52,503 nt of DNA from Gammaproteobacteria bacterium (lineage in GTDB: Bacteria; Pseudomonadota; Gammaproteobacteria; Steroidobacterales; Steroidobacteraceae): contig PLET01000053.1 in NCBI GenBank assembly GCA_003137095.1, positions 909-53,411 of the forward strand. Reading direction: 5' to 3'. A program made the position numbers and the translations under genes. A model generated the notes under the pieces. It did no database searches. It was not told the DNA's origin and was given only the letters and a program-made list of their open reading frames with translations. Every line of letters starts with the position of its first letter. Position 1 is the first letter of the stretch. Of the stretch, positions 1-8,678 are shown one piece after another.

Positions 1-752
1 GCGGCCGCGCCTGCGGCCGCGCCGTCTTGCGCGCCCCGTGCGCCGAATTGCGGTGCAGCACCCGGCGCGGACATCGCAGTCCCCGGCGCCGAAGAGCCGG
101 CAGCGGCTGCCGCTCCCATGCCGGCCGCGGGTGCGCCCAGTTCGGCAATGCGCGCATCGAGCATCTGCATGACCTGGGGAGGCGGATTCAGCGCTTTGAG
201 CGCCTCCCAGCGGCGCCGAGCGAGCGGCCGATCGCCCATCACGGCAGCCGCGAATCCGCCGAACAGCAGCGCGCGCGGATTATCAGGCGCCGCGGCGATC
301 GCCTGTTCGAATAGTTGTGCGGCCTGGGGCGTCACCTCGCCGTCGGCCTTGATGCTCAAGGCCTCGCCGAGACCGATCGTCGCCTCGACGTTCTTGCCGT
401 CGTTCAAGCGATGGGCGTGGTCGTACGCGACGATGGCTTCGTCGACGCGTCCGAGCGCCGTATAGGAACGACCGAGCATGAGCCAACCGTCCAAGTCGCC
501 GGGCTGCTCGACCAAGTGTTTCTCGAGTTTGGCGACCATCGCGGCGACATCGGGACCGCCCGGTACGCCGCCGGGCGGTGCATTCCAATCCCACGTCGAC
601 CACAGCGGGTAGAGACCGGCAGCCACGCCAAGCACCGCCAGCGCCGCGAGCGCGCCCTGCACGCGGCTGCGCCGATCGCGCAGCAGCGGCACCGCGACCG
701 CAGCAGCGGCGATCACAGCCATGACGGCTGCGACGAGTAGAAAAATCCACAT
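1..752 (-). CDS. ccmI: Cytochrome c maturation protein CcmI/CycH-like, TPR (partial, left edge)
   Basis: The frame opens with ATG at 752, right after the ccmH stop, and stays open to base 1, so the C-terminus is missing. The visible part is about 250 residues. Two hydrophobic stretches at about residues 2-22 and 33-48 fit membrane segments. Tetratricopeptide-like helices follow at about residues 80-190 (for example DLDGWLMLGRSYTALGRVDE), then an Ala/Gly/Pro-rich tail. In this family the TPR domain presents apocytochrome c to the CcmF/CcmH heme lyase in the periplasm. Position as last gene of the ccm operon supports the call. The low-complexity tail (about residues 205-250) is typical of linkers in this family, and the missing end prevents a full domain check. 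Confidence 0.85.
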   Translation of the reverse strand, partial: MWIFLLVAAVMAVIAAAAVAVPLLRDRRSRVQGALAALAVLGVAAGLYPLWSTWDWNAPPGGVPGGPDVAAMVAKLEKHLVEQPGDLDGWLMLGRSYTALGRVDEAIVAYDHAHRLNDGKNVEATIGLGEALSIKADGEVTPQAAQLFEQAIAAAPDNPRALLFGGFAAAVMGDRPLARRRWEALKALNPPPQVMQMLDARIAELGAPAAGMGAAAAAGSSAPGTAMSAPGAAPQFGARGAQDGAAAGAA

Positions 753-1280
753 TCAGGTCGATCCGGGCGTCGGCTCGTCGTCGAGCGGCATTCTCGAGCG
801 GGCACGCGTGATGCGCAGGACCACGGCGCCGCCGAGCGCGAGCAGGATCGCCGGAGACGCCCAGATCCACAGCGTCTTCGCCTCGAGCGGCGTGTTGAAG
901 CGGACGAATTCGCCATAGCGCGCGGTCATGAAATCGAAGATCGCCTGATCGCTCTGACCCGCGAGCAGCATCTCCCGGACCTGGCGGCGCAAATCGCTCG
1001 CGAGTTGCACGTTCGAGTCGGCGATCGATTCATTCTGGCAGACGAGGCAGCGCAACTGCTTCGTGATGTCCTCGAACCGGGCCTGCAGGGCGGGATTCTC
1101 GATCTGGCCGTGCTCGTCGAGGCCCAAGGCCGCATCCGCGGGCGCGGCGGCGGCGTGGGCGGCGCCAAACATTGCCAGGCCGAAGCTCGCCACACCGAAG
1201 TTCGCGACACTGAAGATTGCGGCAAACGCGAACGCGGACGCGGCGCGGTGGCCGACAAAGCGCCGCCGGTCGCATCTCAT
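753..1280 (-). CDS. ccmH: Cytochrome c maturation thiol-reductase CcmH (CcmL-type)
   Basis: This 175-residue protein is the membrane-anchored thiol oxidoreductase of System I that handles apocytochrome CxxCH cysteines before heme ligation. It has an Ala/Phe-rich signal sequence (about residues 12-45), the family motif LRCLVCQNESI with cysteines 78 and 81, a helical domain, and a C-terminal membrane helix (about residues 137-156). The ATG at 1280 overlaps the ccmG stop by four bases (ATGA). A longer open frame upstream reads through ccmG out of frame and is not used. The length fits a single-domain CcmH with the TPR part encoded separately as ccmI. Confidence 0.93.
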   Translation of the reverse strand: MRCDRRRFVGHRAASAFAFAAIFSVANFGVASFGLAMFGAAHAAAAPADAALGLDEHGQIENPALQARFEDITKQLRCLVCQNESIADSNVQLASDLRRQVREMLLAGQSDQAIFDFMTARYGEFVRFNTPLEAKTLWIWASPAILLALGGAVVLRITRARSRMPLDDEPTPGST

Positions 1281-1816
1281 GCGCCGTTCCGGCGCGCCGC
1301 TTCGATGCGCGGCAGGAATTCCTTCTCCCAGACCTCGAGAGTCAGCGGCGAAATGTACTTGAAAATGACCTGCCCGTGGGCATCGACGAGAAAAGTTTCG
1401 GGCGCGCCGTAGACGCCCCAGTCGATGGCGGTTCTGCCCTCGGAGTCGAATGCAACGGCTTGATAGGGATTGCCGAGCGCCGTCAGCCACTGGCTGGCTT
1501 TGTCGCGATCGTCCTTCCAATCGAGACCCAGTATCGGCACGACATGCTGCTGCGAGATCGCGAGCAGGGTCTGATGCTCCTGACGGCAGCCGACGCACCA
1601 GGTGCCCCAGACGTTGAACACGTAGACCTGGCCCTTCATTGCGCCATTGCCGACCTGGCGCGCCGGATCGAGCACATCGGTCAGCGTGAAAATGGGCGCG
1701 GCCTTGCCGATCAGGGGCGACGGCAAGGCACGAATGTCACGGTTCGGATTGAGTCCGAAGGCGAACAGCACCACCAGGGCCACGAAAGCCGCGAAGGGCA
1801 GGAGAAACTTCCACAT
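1277..1816 (-). CDS. ccmG: Thiol:disulfide interchange protein CcmG/DsbE
   Basis: A 179-residue periplasmic thioredoxin-like protein anchored by an N-terminal helix (residues 4-22). It keeps apocytochrome c or CcmH cysteines reduced. The active site is GTWCVGCRQE with cysteines 74 and 77. Many CcmG proteins have Pro after the first cysteine (WCPxC); here it is Val, which may shift the redox potential. The YGAPETFLVD stretch after residue 125 carries the cis-Pro loop expected in this fold. The start overlaps the ccmF stop by one base (TGATG). Confidence 0.93.
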   Translation of the reverse strand: MWKFLLPFAAFVALVVLFAFGLNPNRDIRALPSPLIGKAAPIFTLTDVLDPARQVGNGAMKGQVYVFNVWGTWCVGCRQEHQTLLAISQQHVVPILGLDWKDDRDKASQWLTALGNPYQAVAFDSEGRTAIDWGVYGAPETFLVDAHGQVIFKYISPLTLEVWEKEFLPRIEAARRNGA

Positions 1817-3789
1817 CAGGCAATGCCCGCCCGCGGCTCAGGATGACCCGGCGGAGATGCCACCGCCGGCGACTCGTCCGCCACTTTGAGGCGGTAGCGC
1901 CGGTCGGTGGCCGCGATGAACCCACCGATGGCCATGACCAGGGCGCCCAGCCAGATGTAGCGCACCAGAGGTTTGTACTGGATGCGCATGCTCCAGGCAC
2001 CGCCACCCAGCGGGTCGCCCATGGCCACGAACAGATCGCGCGCCCAGTTCACCGAGATGGCCGCCTGGCTGTTGTCGGTCTGTTGCACCCAAAAATGCCG
2101 CTTTTGAGGCTTGAGGATGGCGACCGGCTTGCCGCCCCGCGTCACCTCCATCAGCGCCTCCACGGCGTCGTAGTTGGGTCCGCGCACGTCGGAGGAACGG
2201 ACGAACTTGAAGTCGTAACCCGCGATGGCAAAGCTCGAACCGGGTTTCAGTGCCACGTCCTTCTCGATCTTGTAGCTCTCGACACCGCTCGCGCCGATGG
2301 CGAACATGCCCACGCCCAAATGGGCGATCGCCATGCCGAGGACCGCCGCCGTCGGCCGCTGGCGCTGACGCCAGCGCTGGATCGGCAAGGACAAGGCCGA
2401 AAAGACCACCCAAAAGCCCAGGGTGAAACCGAGCAGGCCCACCCAGCGAAATGCGCCGAACACCAACCCCTGGACAGCGACCGCGAGCAGCGCCGACAGC
2501 GCCAGCAGCCACCACAAGGGGTGCGCGGTCACCGACAGCTTTCCGCGCCGCCAGTTCGAGTGCATGCCGACGCTGAGGAATGCCAGCAACGGCAGCACCG
2601 GCACCAGGAACATCAGGGCAAATACCGGGGGTCCGACCGAAATCTTGCCGATCCCGAGCAATTCATACACCAGCGGCGACAAGGTGCCCCAAAACACCAG
2701 TCCCGCCACGCACACCAGGAGCACGTTGTTCACCAGCAGAAAGAATTCTCGCGAAAACACCTGGAATCCGCCCGGCACGTACAATTTGGGGGCGCGCCAC
2801 GCATACAGGGTGAGCGAGCCGCCGATGGTCAGCACCAGAAATGCGAGGATATACAAACCGCGCGCCGGATCGGTGGCAAAGGAATGCACCGACACGAGCA
2901 CGCCCGATCGCACCAGGAACGTTCCGACCAGGCTCAGCGAGAAGGCGAATATCGCGAGCAGCAGCGTCCAGCTTTTGAATATGCCGCGCTTCTCGGTCAC
3001 GCTGAGCGAATGAACCAGCGCGGTGCCCACCAGCCACGGCATGAACGACGCATTTTCCACCGGGTCCCAGAACCACCAGCCGCCCCAACCGAGTTCGTAG
3101 TAAGCCCACCAGCTGCCGAGTGCAATGCCGATAGTTTGGAAAATCCATGCAAACAGGGTCCACGGCCGGGTCCATTTCGCCCACGCCTCATCGAGCCGGC
3201 CTTCGAGCATGGCCGCGACGGCGAAAGCGAAGGCCACCGAAAAGCCCACGTAACCCGTGTACAGCATGGGCGGATGTATGGCGAGCGCGAAGTCCTGCAA
3301 CACCGGATTCAGATCCGCGCCGTCCGCGGCCGCCGGGATCAGCCGCAGGAAGGGATCCGAAGTCCACAACGTGAACAGCATGAAGCCGCCGCTGATCAAC
3401 CCCATGACGCCGAGCACGCGGCTGGCGAAGCTTGGCGGCAGATGTCGGCTGAAGGCGGCGACCGCCAGGCTCCAGATGGAGAGGATCAGAATCCACAGCA
3501 ACAGCGACCCTTCGTGGGCACCCCACAGCGCGGCCACCCGATAAAACAGCGGCAGCTGGGTGTTGGAGTTATTGGCCACGTAGGCCACCGAGAAATCATT
3601 GTTGATGAAACAGTACACCAGGCAGGCGAAGGCCACGGCGACGAATACGAACTGGCCGCTGACCGCGGGACGGGCCACCGCCATCCAAACCGGTTTGCCA
3701 CGCCAGGCGCCCACCAAGCCAAAGAAAGCCTGTGCGAGACTCAGCACGAACCCGAGGATCAGCGCGAAAATTCCCAATTCCGGTGCCAT
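1816..3789 (-). CDS. ccmF: Heme lyase subunit CcmF
   Basis: A 657-residue polytopic inner-membrane protein, the core of the System I heme lyase that attaches heme from CcmE to CxxCH motifs. The tryptophan-rich WWD motif WGGWWFWDPVENASF lies at residues 235-249. Histidine-bearing family segments HEGSLLLW (92-99) and HPPMLYTGY (172-180) are present. Many hydrophobic segments and a large periplasmic loop at about residues 500-610 match the family, as does the overall length. It sits between ccmE and ccmG in the usual gene order. Confidence 0.97.
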   Translation of the reverse strand: MAPELGIFALILGFVLSLAQAFFGLVGAWRGKPVWMAVARPAVSGQFVFVAVAFACLVYCFINNDFSVAYVANNSNTQLPLFYRVAALWGAHEGSLLLWILILSIWSLAVAAFSRHLPPSFASRVLGVMGLISGGFMLFTLWTSDPFLRLIPAAADGADLNPVLQDFALAIHPPMLYTGYVGFSVAFAFAVAAMLEGRLDEAWAKWTRPWTLFAWIFQTIGIALGSWWAYYELGWGGWWFWDPVENASFMPWLVGTALVHSLSVTEKRGIFKSWTLLLAIFAFSLSLVGTFLVRSGVLVSVHSFATDPARGLYILAFLVLTIGGSLTLYAWRAPKLYVPGGFQVFSREFFLLVNNVLLVCVAGLVFWGTLSPLVYELLGIGKISVGPPVFALMFLVPVLPLLAFLSVGMHSNWRRGKLSVTAHPLWWLLALSALLAVAVQGLVFGAFRWVGLLGFTLGFWVVFSALSLPIQRWRQRQRPTAAVLGMAIAHLGVGMFAIGASGVESYKIEKDVALKPGSSFAIAGYDFKFVRSSDVRGPNYDAVEALMEVTRGGKPVAILKPQKRHFWVQQTDNSQAAISVNWARDLFVAMGDPLGGGAWSMRIQYKPLVRYIWLGALVMAIGGFIAATDRRYRLKVADESPAVASPPGHPEPRAGIA

Positions 3790-3811
3790 TTGATTGCTCC
3801 AGCGGCGCTAT

Positions 3812-4252
3812 TCAGCTGATCGGCTTGGCGCCGGCCTTCTTCTTGAGCGAGGCCGCCACTTCCGGCGGCATGTACTTCTCGTCGTGCTTGGCGAGCACCT
3901 CATCGGCCACGAAGGCTCCGTTCGGACTCATGCTGCCGTGCGCAATGATGCCTTGGCCTTCGCGAAACAGATCGGGCAGCACACCGGTGTATTCCACCGG
4001 CACCTGGTGCGCAAAATCCGTCAGTACGAACCTCACCTGCAAGTCGCCCGGCTTGCGCGTGACGCTGCCCTTGACCACCATGCCGCCGATGCGAAAGCGC
4101 TTGTCGGACGGCGCCTTGCCGGCGGCAATCTGGCTCGGATCGTAATAGAACATGATGTTGTCGCGCGATGCCATGACGGCGAGCGCCACCGACGCGGCAA
4201 CGCCGCCCAGGATCCCCAGTACCACATATAGACGCTTGCGGCGCGGCGTCAT
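3812..4252 (-). CDS. ccmE: Heme chaperone CcmE
   Basis: A 146-residue heme chaperone that binds heme covalently in the periplasm and passes it to CcmF. It has an N-terminal signal anchor (about residues 8-27), an OB-fold region starting at MFYYDPSQI, and the heme-binding motif VLAKHDEKYMP with His123 and the conserved Tyr127. The ATG at 4252 overlaps the ccmD stop by four bases (ATGA). A longer upstream open frame overlaps ccmD and ccmC and is not credible. Confidence 0.96.
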   Translation of the reverse strand: MTPRRKRLYVVLGILGGVAASVALAVMASRDNIMFYYDPSQIAAGKAPSDKRFRIGGMVVKGSVTRKPGDLQVRFVLTDFAHQVPVEYTGVLPDLFREGQGIIAHGSMSPNGAFVADEVLAKHDEKYMPPEVAASLKKKAGAKPIS

Positions 4253-4416
4253 GAGCGATCGCCCGCCATGATCGCGGCCCGTGCCGCGCGCATCAGCGCG
4301 CGCGAGTGGTAGCGGCGCGCCGACCAAACATTCCAGGCGAGCACCACCAGCGCGCCGGCGAAACACGGCCAGACGTAGCGCGCATAGCCGCCCATGGACC
4401 AGAAACCGTTGTTCAT
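4249..4416 (-). CDS. ccmD: Heme exporter protein CcmD
   Basis: A 55-residue single-span membrane protein that helps release holo-CcmE from the CcmABC complex. It contains the family pattern of an N-terminal MGGYARYVWP, one hydrophobic helix (about residues 15-32) and a basic tail (ARRYHSRALMRAARA). The start overlaps the ccmC stop, and its stop overlaps the ccmE start, both by ATGA, so the three genes look translationally coupled. It is easily missed because a longer open frame runs through it in the same phase. Confidence 0.9.
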   Translation of the reverse strand: MNNGFWSMGGYARYVWPCFAGALVVLAWNVWSARRYHSRALMRAARAAIMAGDRS

Positions 4417-5150
4417 GATGCCCTGACCACCTCGCGTACCCAGCTGGACTGACGCTCCCGATTGAGCACCTCGCCCCGCAGGCGCAGGCACAGCACGCCG
4501 CCAAAGAACAACATGAACCCTAACAGCATCGATAGCAATGGCCAGAGCATGCTGCCCGGCATGGAGGGGCGGGCGAACTTCGCGACCGTCGCCCCTTGAT
4601 GCAGTGAATTCCACCATTGCACGGAATAGTGAATGATCGGCACGTTGATCACGCCGACGATGGCGAGCAGCGCCGCCGCCCGGTCGCCGCGTCCCGGATC
4701 CTCGAACGCACTGCGCAGCGACATCACACCGACGTAGAGGAACAGCAGGATGAGCTCGGAGGTCAGGCGCGGGTCCCAGGCCCAATAAGTGCCCCACATC
4801 GGCCGTCCCCACAATGATCCCGTCAGCAGCGCCAGCACGGTGAACGACGCCCCGATGGGCGCCGCCGCCGCGGCGACCGCGTGCCCGATCTTGATGCGCC
4901 AGATCAATCCGATCCCGCCGGCAACCGCCATGAGAGTGTAAGCGCTCAAGGACAACCAGGCGCTCGGTGCGTGCACGTAGATGATCCGGAAGGCATCCCC
5001 CTGCTGATAATCGGGCGGAGCGAACACCAGCCCGTCGACCAGGCCGTAGCCGATGCACAGCGCGGCGCCGCCCAGCAACCAGGGTGCGAGCACGGCGGCC
5101 AGCCGATAGACGTAAGGCGGCGAAGCAAGCTTGTAAAACCAGTTCCACAT
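4413..5150 (-). CDS. ccmC: Heme handling protein CcmC
   Basis: A 245-residue inner-membrane protein with six predicted membrane segments. CcmC presents heme to CcmE on the periplasmic side. The tryptophan-rich motif WGRPMWGTYWAWDPRLTSEL lies at residues 114-133, with flanking histidines His60 (in HAPSAW) and a second in IIHYSVQWW that fit the heme-ligand positions of the family. It lies 16 bp downstream of ccmB. Confidence 0.96.
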   Translation of the reverse strand: MWNWFYKLASPPYVYRLAAVLAPWLLGGAALCIGYGLVDGLVFAPPDYQQGDAFRIIYVHAPSAWLSLSAYTLMAVAGGIGLIWRIKIGHAVAAAAAPIGASFTVLALLTGSLWGRPMWGTYWAWDPRLTSELILLFLYVGVMSLRSAFEDPGRGDRAAALLAIVGVINVPIIHYSVQWWNSLHQGATVAKFARPSMPGSMLWPLLSMLLGFMLFFGGVLCLRLRGEVLNRERQSSWVREVVRAS

Positions 5151-5166
5151 GAATCCTTGACAACCC

Positions 5167-5847
5167 TCATTCGAGCGTAATTCGCAGTGCGGCCGTTGCC
5201 GCGAACGGCGCCAGCGTACTCGTCAACACACAGAGCGCGGCCAAAAAGTACAGCGGACCGGCCGCGCTCGCGCCGGATATTGCCCTGTCCGTGGCGCCCG
5301 CGCCAAATATCAACAGCGGCATGGCGAGCGGCAGCACGATCAAGGATAACAGCACGCTGCCTCGCCGCAGCCCCACCGTGAGGCCGGCGCCGATGGCGCC
5401 GAGCCAGCTCAAGGTCAATGTGCCCAACCCCAGACTGAGCAACATGGCCGGAAAGGCCTCGCGCGGTATGCCGAGCGCCACCGCGACCAGGGGCGACATT
5501 ATGACCAACGCCGCGCCGCTCACCAACCAATGCGACAGGGTTTTGGCCGCCACGATCAGCCCGAGCGGCTGGCCGCACAGCGCCAGTTGCTCCAGGGTAC
5601 CGTCCTCCGCATCGCCCTTGAACAGGCCCTCCAGCGACAACAGCGCCGATAGCAAAGCCGCAACCCACAGCACAGCGGGCGCCATGTCCCGCAACAGCGA
5701 CAATTGGGGACTCAATCCCAACGGAAACAGGGCGGTGACGATCAGGAAGAACACCAGCGGCTGCAGCAGTTGGTCGGGCCTGCGGAAGTACAGACACATC
5801 TCGCGGCGCAACATGAGGCTCAGGACCTGCCAGGCACCGACATTCAT
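5167..5847 (-). CDS. ccmB: Heme exporter membrane subunit CcmB
   Basis: A 226-residue polytopic membrane subunit of the CcmAB ABC complex, which uses ATP to release holo-CcmE from CcmC. The N-terminal stretch (LMLRREMCLYFRRPDQLL) and six hydrophobic segments match the CcmB family, including the ALLSLEGLFKGDAEDGTLEQ region that contacts the ATPase. The ATG at 5847 overlaps the ccmA stop by ATGA. Confidence 0.95.
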   Translation of the reverse strand: MNVGAWQVLSLMLRREMCLYFRRPDQLLQPLVFFLIVTALFPLGLSPQLSLLRDMAPAVLWVAALLSALLSLEGLFKGDAEDGTLEQLALCGQPLGLIVAAKTLSHWLVSGAALVIMSPLVAVALGIPREAFPAMLLSLGLGTLTLSWLGAIGAGLTVGLRRGSVLLSLIVLPLAMPLLIFGAGATDRAISGASAAGPLYFLAALCVLTSTLAPFAATAALRITLE

Positions 5848-6461
5848 GCCTGCAGTTCCAGACGCCTGAGGCCATCCAGCGCGTGGTGCGCGACGACCGC
5901 CCCCAGGCCGCCGCGCTCGACGTGTTCTCGCAGCAGCCGCGTGATCAGCTCGGCACCGGCGGCATCGAGATTCGTGAAGGGCTCATCGAGCAACCACACC
6001 CGAGCGCGCATGGCGAGCACCCGTGCCATGGCTACGCGCCGGCGCTGACCGGCCGACAGCACCCTCGCGGGCAGATCGGCGCAGGCCTCCACGCCGGTGC
6101 ACGCCAGCGCGGCGGTGAGATCACCGGCACTGACGCGGCGCTTCAAGCCGACTGAAAAACGCAGATTCTCGAGCGCCGTCAAATCACCCTTGAGCGCCGG
6201 CTCGTGCGACGCGTAGGCGAGCAGCGCCTGATACTGCTCGCGAATTTCCGTGATGGCCTCTCCGCACCATGACACACGCCCTTGTTCGGGCCGCAGTAAT
6301 CCGCACATCACCCGCAGCAGGGTGGTCTTGCCCGTGCCGTTCGGCCCGCTGATCTGCAGCAGTTCACCCGCCCGCAGCTGCAGGCTGACGCCTCTGAGCA
6401 CGTGGCGATCGCCCCGCCAGACGTGGACCTGATCGAGGCTGAGAGCGGCGCCGCTATTCAT
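5844..6461 (-). CDS. ccmA: Heme exporter ATP-binding protein CcmA
   Basis: A 205-residue ABC ATPase that pairs with CcmB. Walker A is GPNGTGKT at residues 39-46. The signature region is LSAGQRRRVAMAR and Walker B is VWLLDEPFTNLD. It is the first gene of the leftward ccm operon. The upstream 195 bp are shared with the divergently read barrel-cytochrome gene, so both promoters must lie there. Confidence 0.96.
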   Translation of the reverse strand: MNSGAALSLDQVHVWRGDRHVLRGVSLQLRAGELLQISGPNGTGKTTLLRVMCGLLRPEQGRVSWCGEAITEIREQYQALLAYASHEPALKGDLTALENLRFSVGLKRRVSAGDLTAALACTGVEACADLPARVLSAGQRRRVAMARVLAMRARVWLLDEPFTNLDAAGAELITRLLREHVERGGLGAVVAHHALDGLRRLELQA

Positions 6462-6656
6462 GGAGCGGCGAGCTTAGCTAAATCAATTACTTGAAGCCAC
6501 CGACAAATCACCTGTTCGCCGATGCAAAACACAATCAGTGCAGAGCGCCGCGGCAACTACGTATCGACGACGCGGCTGCGCCGGCTGAAGATGACCAATA
6601 TGTCAGGTTGCGGACAGACGCGATCAACCAGGGAAAATGATTGGAGGATGCTGCGC
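6462..6656. promoter_or_regulatory. Divergent control region between ccmA and the barrel-cytochrome gene
   Basis: These 195 bp hold the promoters for the leftward ccm operon and the rightward cytochrome pair. The part near ccmA is AT-rich (about 6477-6500) compared with the surroundings. I could not place convincing -35/-10 boxes. The short symmetric element TCAAgtaaTTGA (minus strand, within 6484-6497) is the only palindrome I noticed and it does not match the FNR consensus. An ATG at 6522 opens the downstream frame, but nothing supports its use. Confidence 0.45.
6643..6647 (+). promoter_or_regulatory. Ribosome binding site that decides the barrel-cytochrome start
   Basis: A GGAGG core lies nine bases before the ATG at 6657. 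It directly abuts another in-frame ATG at 6648, which is too close to be used. The 6657 start also puts a clean signal peptide at the N-terminus. Confidence 0.75.
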
Positions 6657-8066
6657 ATGCGCCAGATTCGAATCGGCCGGGCGTCGGGGCTGCTTGGATT
6701 TATGCCATGGGGATTCGGATTATATGTCGCCCTGACGACTCCGAGCTTCGCGGTGCCGAGCTTCGCCCGACAAACCGGCATGGCCTGTGCGGCCTGCCAC
6801 ACGGTCTTTCCGGAACTGACCCCCTTCGGCCGCGAATTCAAGCTGAACGGCTATGTGCTCGACAACATCAAGCAGATCACGGGGATCACCACCGAAAACC
6901 GCGAAACGCTGTCCCTGAACTCGCTGCCGCCCATCAGCGTCATGCTGCAGATCTCCTACACCCACACCGGCGCAGCACTTCCCGACAGCGCCGTCCAAGG
7001 TGCGCTCGCCAAGGACGGCGACGTGCTGTTCCCGCAGCAGGCGAGCTTTTTCTACGCCGGCAAGATCGCCGACAATCTCGGCGCCTTCATGCAGCTCACC
7101 TATGACGGCGCCGCCGACCAATTCGGATTCGACAATACGGATGTGCGCTACGCGCGGCACGTCGATATCGGCAGCCGGCCGGAATCGCAGAATCACAGCC
7201 TGGTGCTGGGGATTACCGTCAATAACAACCCCACCGTCCAGGACGTTTGGAACACCACCCAGGCCTGGGGATTCCCCTATTCCGGCAGCAGCACCTCGCC
7301 CACACCGGCCACTTCCACCAAAATCGACAGCGGCAACGGCGGCCTCCAGCAGAATGCGGGGGGTATCGGTGTGTACGCCTGGCTGAATGATTGTCTGTAC
7401 GGCGAGATCAGCGTGTATTCCGCGGTCAAGCTCGGCGGTGTCCACCCGCTGGACAGCACCCAGAGCCAGGTCCTGCACGGCGTGGCTCCCTACTGGCGGC
7501 TGGCGTACGAGAAGCGCTGGGACCGCAACTCCCTGATGGTGGGTGCCTACGGCATCGACGCCAGCATCCATCCGGGCAATGGCCTGCCGCTGCAGGGCCC
7601 GCCGGACAAATACCGCGACGTCGCCGGCGACCTGCAATATCAGTTCATCGGCGAGGATCATATTTTCACGGTGCTGTCGACCTATATCGCCGAAAAACAG
7701 ACGCTGGATGCGAGCTTCGCCAACATGCTGGCGGCCAACGACGACAACACCCTCGACACCTTCAAGCTCGCGGGTGAGTACAGCTATCAGCGCACCATCG
7801 GCGGATCGCTGGCGTTCTTCAGCACCACCGGCAGCGGCGATGCCCTTCTCTATGCACAGGCGCCGGTGGTCGGCAGCCTGAACAACAGCCCGGATTCGCG
7901 CGGCTACATCGCCGAGATCAATTATCTGCCCTTCCTCAACACGAAACTGCAGCTGCAATACACGGTCTACGACAAGTTCAACGGCCTCGGCACCAATTAC
8001 GACGGCGCCGGCCGCAATGCCAGCGACAACAACACGCTGTATTTGCTGGCATGGGTAAATTTCTAA
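6657..8066 (+). CDS. Fused heme c / outer-membrane beta-barrel protein, Cyc2-like
   Basis: A 469-residue exported protein. Residues 1-32 form a signal peptide ending near SFA. A single heme c motif CAACH (residues 44-48) follows, in FARQTGMACAACHTVFPELT. The remaining ~400 residues look like an outer-membrane barrel: alternating polar/hydrophobic strands, many Tyr/Trp/Asn/Gly, and a C-terminal Phe in LYLLAWVNF, the usual barrel-insertion signal. The layout (one N-terminal heme plugged into a barrel) is that of Cyc2-type porin cytochromes, which move electrons across the outer membrane in iron oxidisers; similar proteins of unknown function occur elsewhere. Function here is inferred. The gene lies 12 bp upstream of a diheme cytochrome and divergent from the heme-attachment genes. 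Confidence 0.8.
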   Translation: MRQIRIGRASGLLGFMPWGFGLYVALTTPSFAVPSFARQTGMACAACHTVFPELTPFGREFKLNGYVLDNIKQITGITTENRETLSLNSLPPISVMLQISYTHTGAALPDSAVQGALAKDGDVLFPQQASFFYAGKIADNLGAFMQLTYDGAADQFGFDNTDVRYARHVDIGSRPESQNHSLVLGITVNNNPTVQDVWNTTQAWGFPYSGSSTSPTPATSTKIDSGNGGLQQNAGGIGVYAWLNDCLYGEISVYSAVKLGGVHPLDSTQSQVLHGVAPYWRLAYEKRWDRNSLMVGAYGIDASIHPGNGLPLQGPPDKYRDVAGDLQYQFIGEDHIFTVLSTYIAEKQTLDASFANMLAANDDNTLDTFKLAGEYSYQRTIGGSLAFFSTTGSGDALLYAQAPVVGSLNNSPDSRGYIAEINYLPFLNTKLQLQYTVYDKFNGLGTNYDGAGRNASDNNTLYLLAWVNF

Positions 8067-8078
8067 AGGAGTTCCGCG

Positions 8079-8678
8079 ATGTCGAGCCGATTCCTTGCAG
8101 TGGCCTTGAGTACATCGCTGTATCTGGGCGCACTCGCGCACGGCGCCGACGCTCCTTTGCAGAAGACCCTCGTGACCTGCGGCACCTGCCATGGCATCAA
8201 CGGCCGCAGCGTCTCTCCGACCTTTCCGAATCTGGCGGCGCAACAGGCACCGTATATCGAACTGCAGCTGAAGGCATTCAAGGAGCAGACCCGCGCCGAT
8301 CCCGATGCACAGGCCTATATGTGGGGCATGGCCTCCCAGCTCAGCGACGGCATGATCAGCCAGTTGGCGGATTATTTTTCCAAACAGCCGCCGGCGCCCG
8401 GCAAGCTGGAGAAACCGGCGCTGATCGCCCAGGGCAAGCGGCTGTTCGAGGAAGGTGTGGCCGCCCAGGGCATTCCGCCCTGCGCCTCATGCCACGGCGC
8501 GCATGCTGAAGGCATGGCGACATTTCCGCGTCTCGCGGGACAGCATTCGCCGTACCTGCTGAAACAACTGCTGGTGATTCAAAGCGTGCTGCGTACGGCA
8601 CCGGTGATGCACGGAGTGGTCAAAAACCTGACCAAGGACCAGATGCAGGCCGTGGTGACCTATCTGGAATCGCTGTGA
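8079..8678 (+). CDS. Diheme cytochrome c, c4/c553-like
   Basis: A 199-residue periplasmic cytochrome. It has a signal peptide (residues 1-24, ending HGADA) and two heme c motifs, CGTCH at 34-38 and CASCH at 135-139. Met residues downstream of each (MWGM near 81-84; VMHG near 177) are candidate axial ligands. Two similar halves match cytochrome c4-type carriers. An AAGGAG site lies just upstream of ATG 8079. With the barrel cytochrome 12 bp upstream it probably forms a two-gene unit, and it would be the natural periplasmic partner to carry electrons to cbb3 oxidase. Its 3' end overlaps the convergent fixJ-like gene by 19 bp. Confidence 0.9.
   Translation: MSSRFLAVALSTSLYLGALAHGADAPLQKTLVTCGTCHGINGRSVSPTFPNLAAQQAPYIELQLKAFKEQTRADPDAQAYMWGMASQLSDGMISQLADYFSKQPPAPGKLEKPALIAQGKRLFEEGVAAQGIPPCASCHGAHAEGMATFPRLAGQHSPYLLKQLLVIQSVLRTAPVMHGVVKNLTKDQMQAVVTYLESL

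Noticed and set aside
1843..3819. Long open frame on the plus strand opposite ccmF (658 codons)
   Set aside because: It is Arg/His/Gln-rich without any recognisable domain, mirrors the codon pattern of ccmF and is typical of antisense frames in high-GC genes.
6720..8243. Long minus-strand open frame (507 codons) opposite the barrel cytochrome
   Set aside because: No domain or signal, low-complexity Val/Ala/Arg/Gly composition; the plus-strand gene has signal peptide, heme motif and ribosome site.
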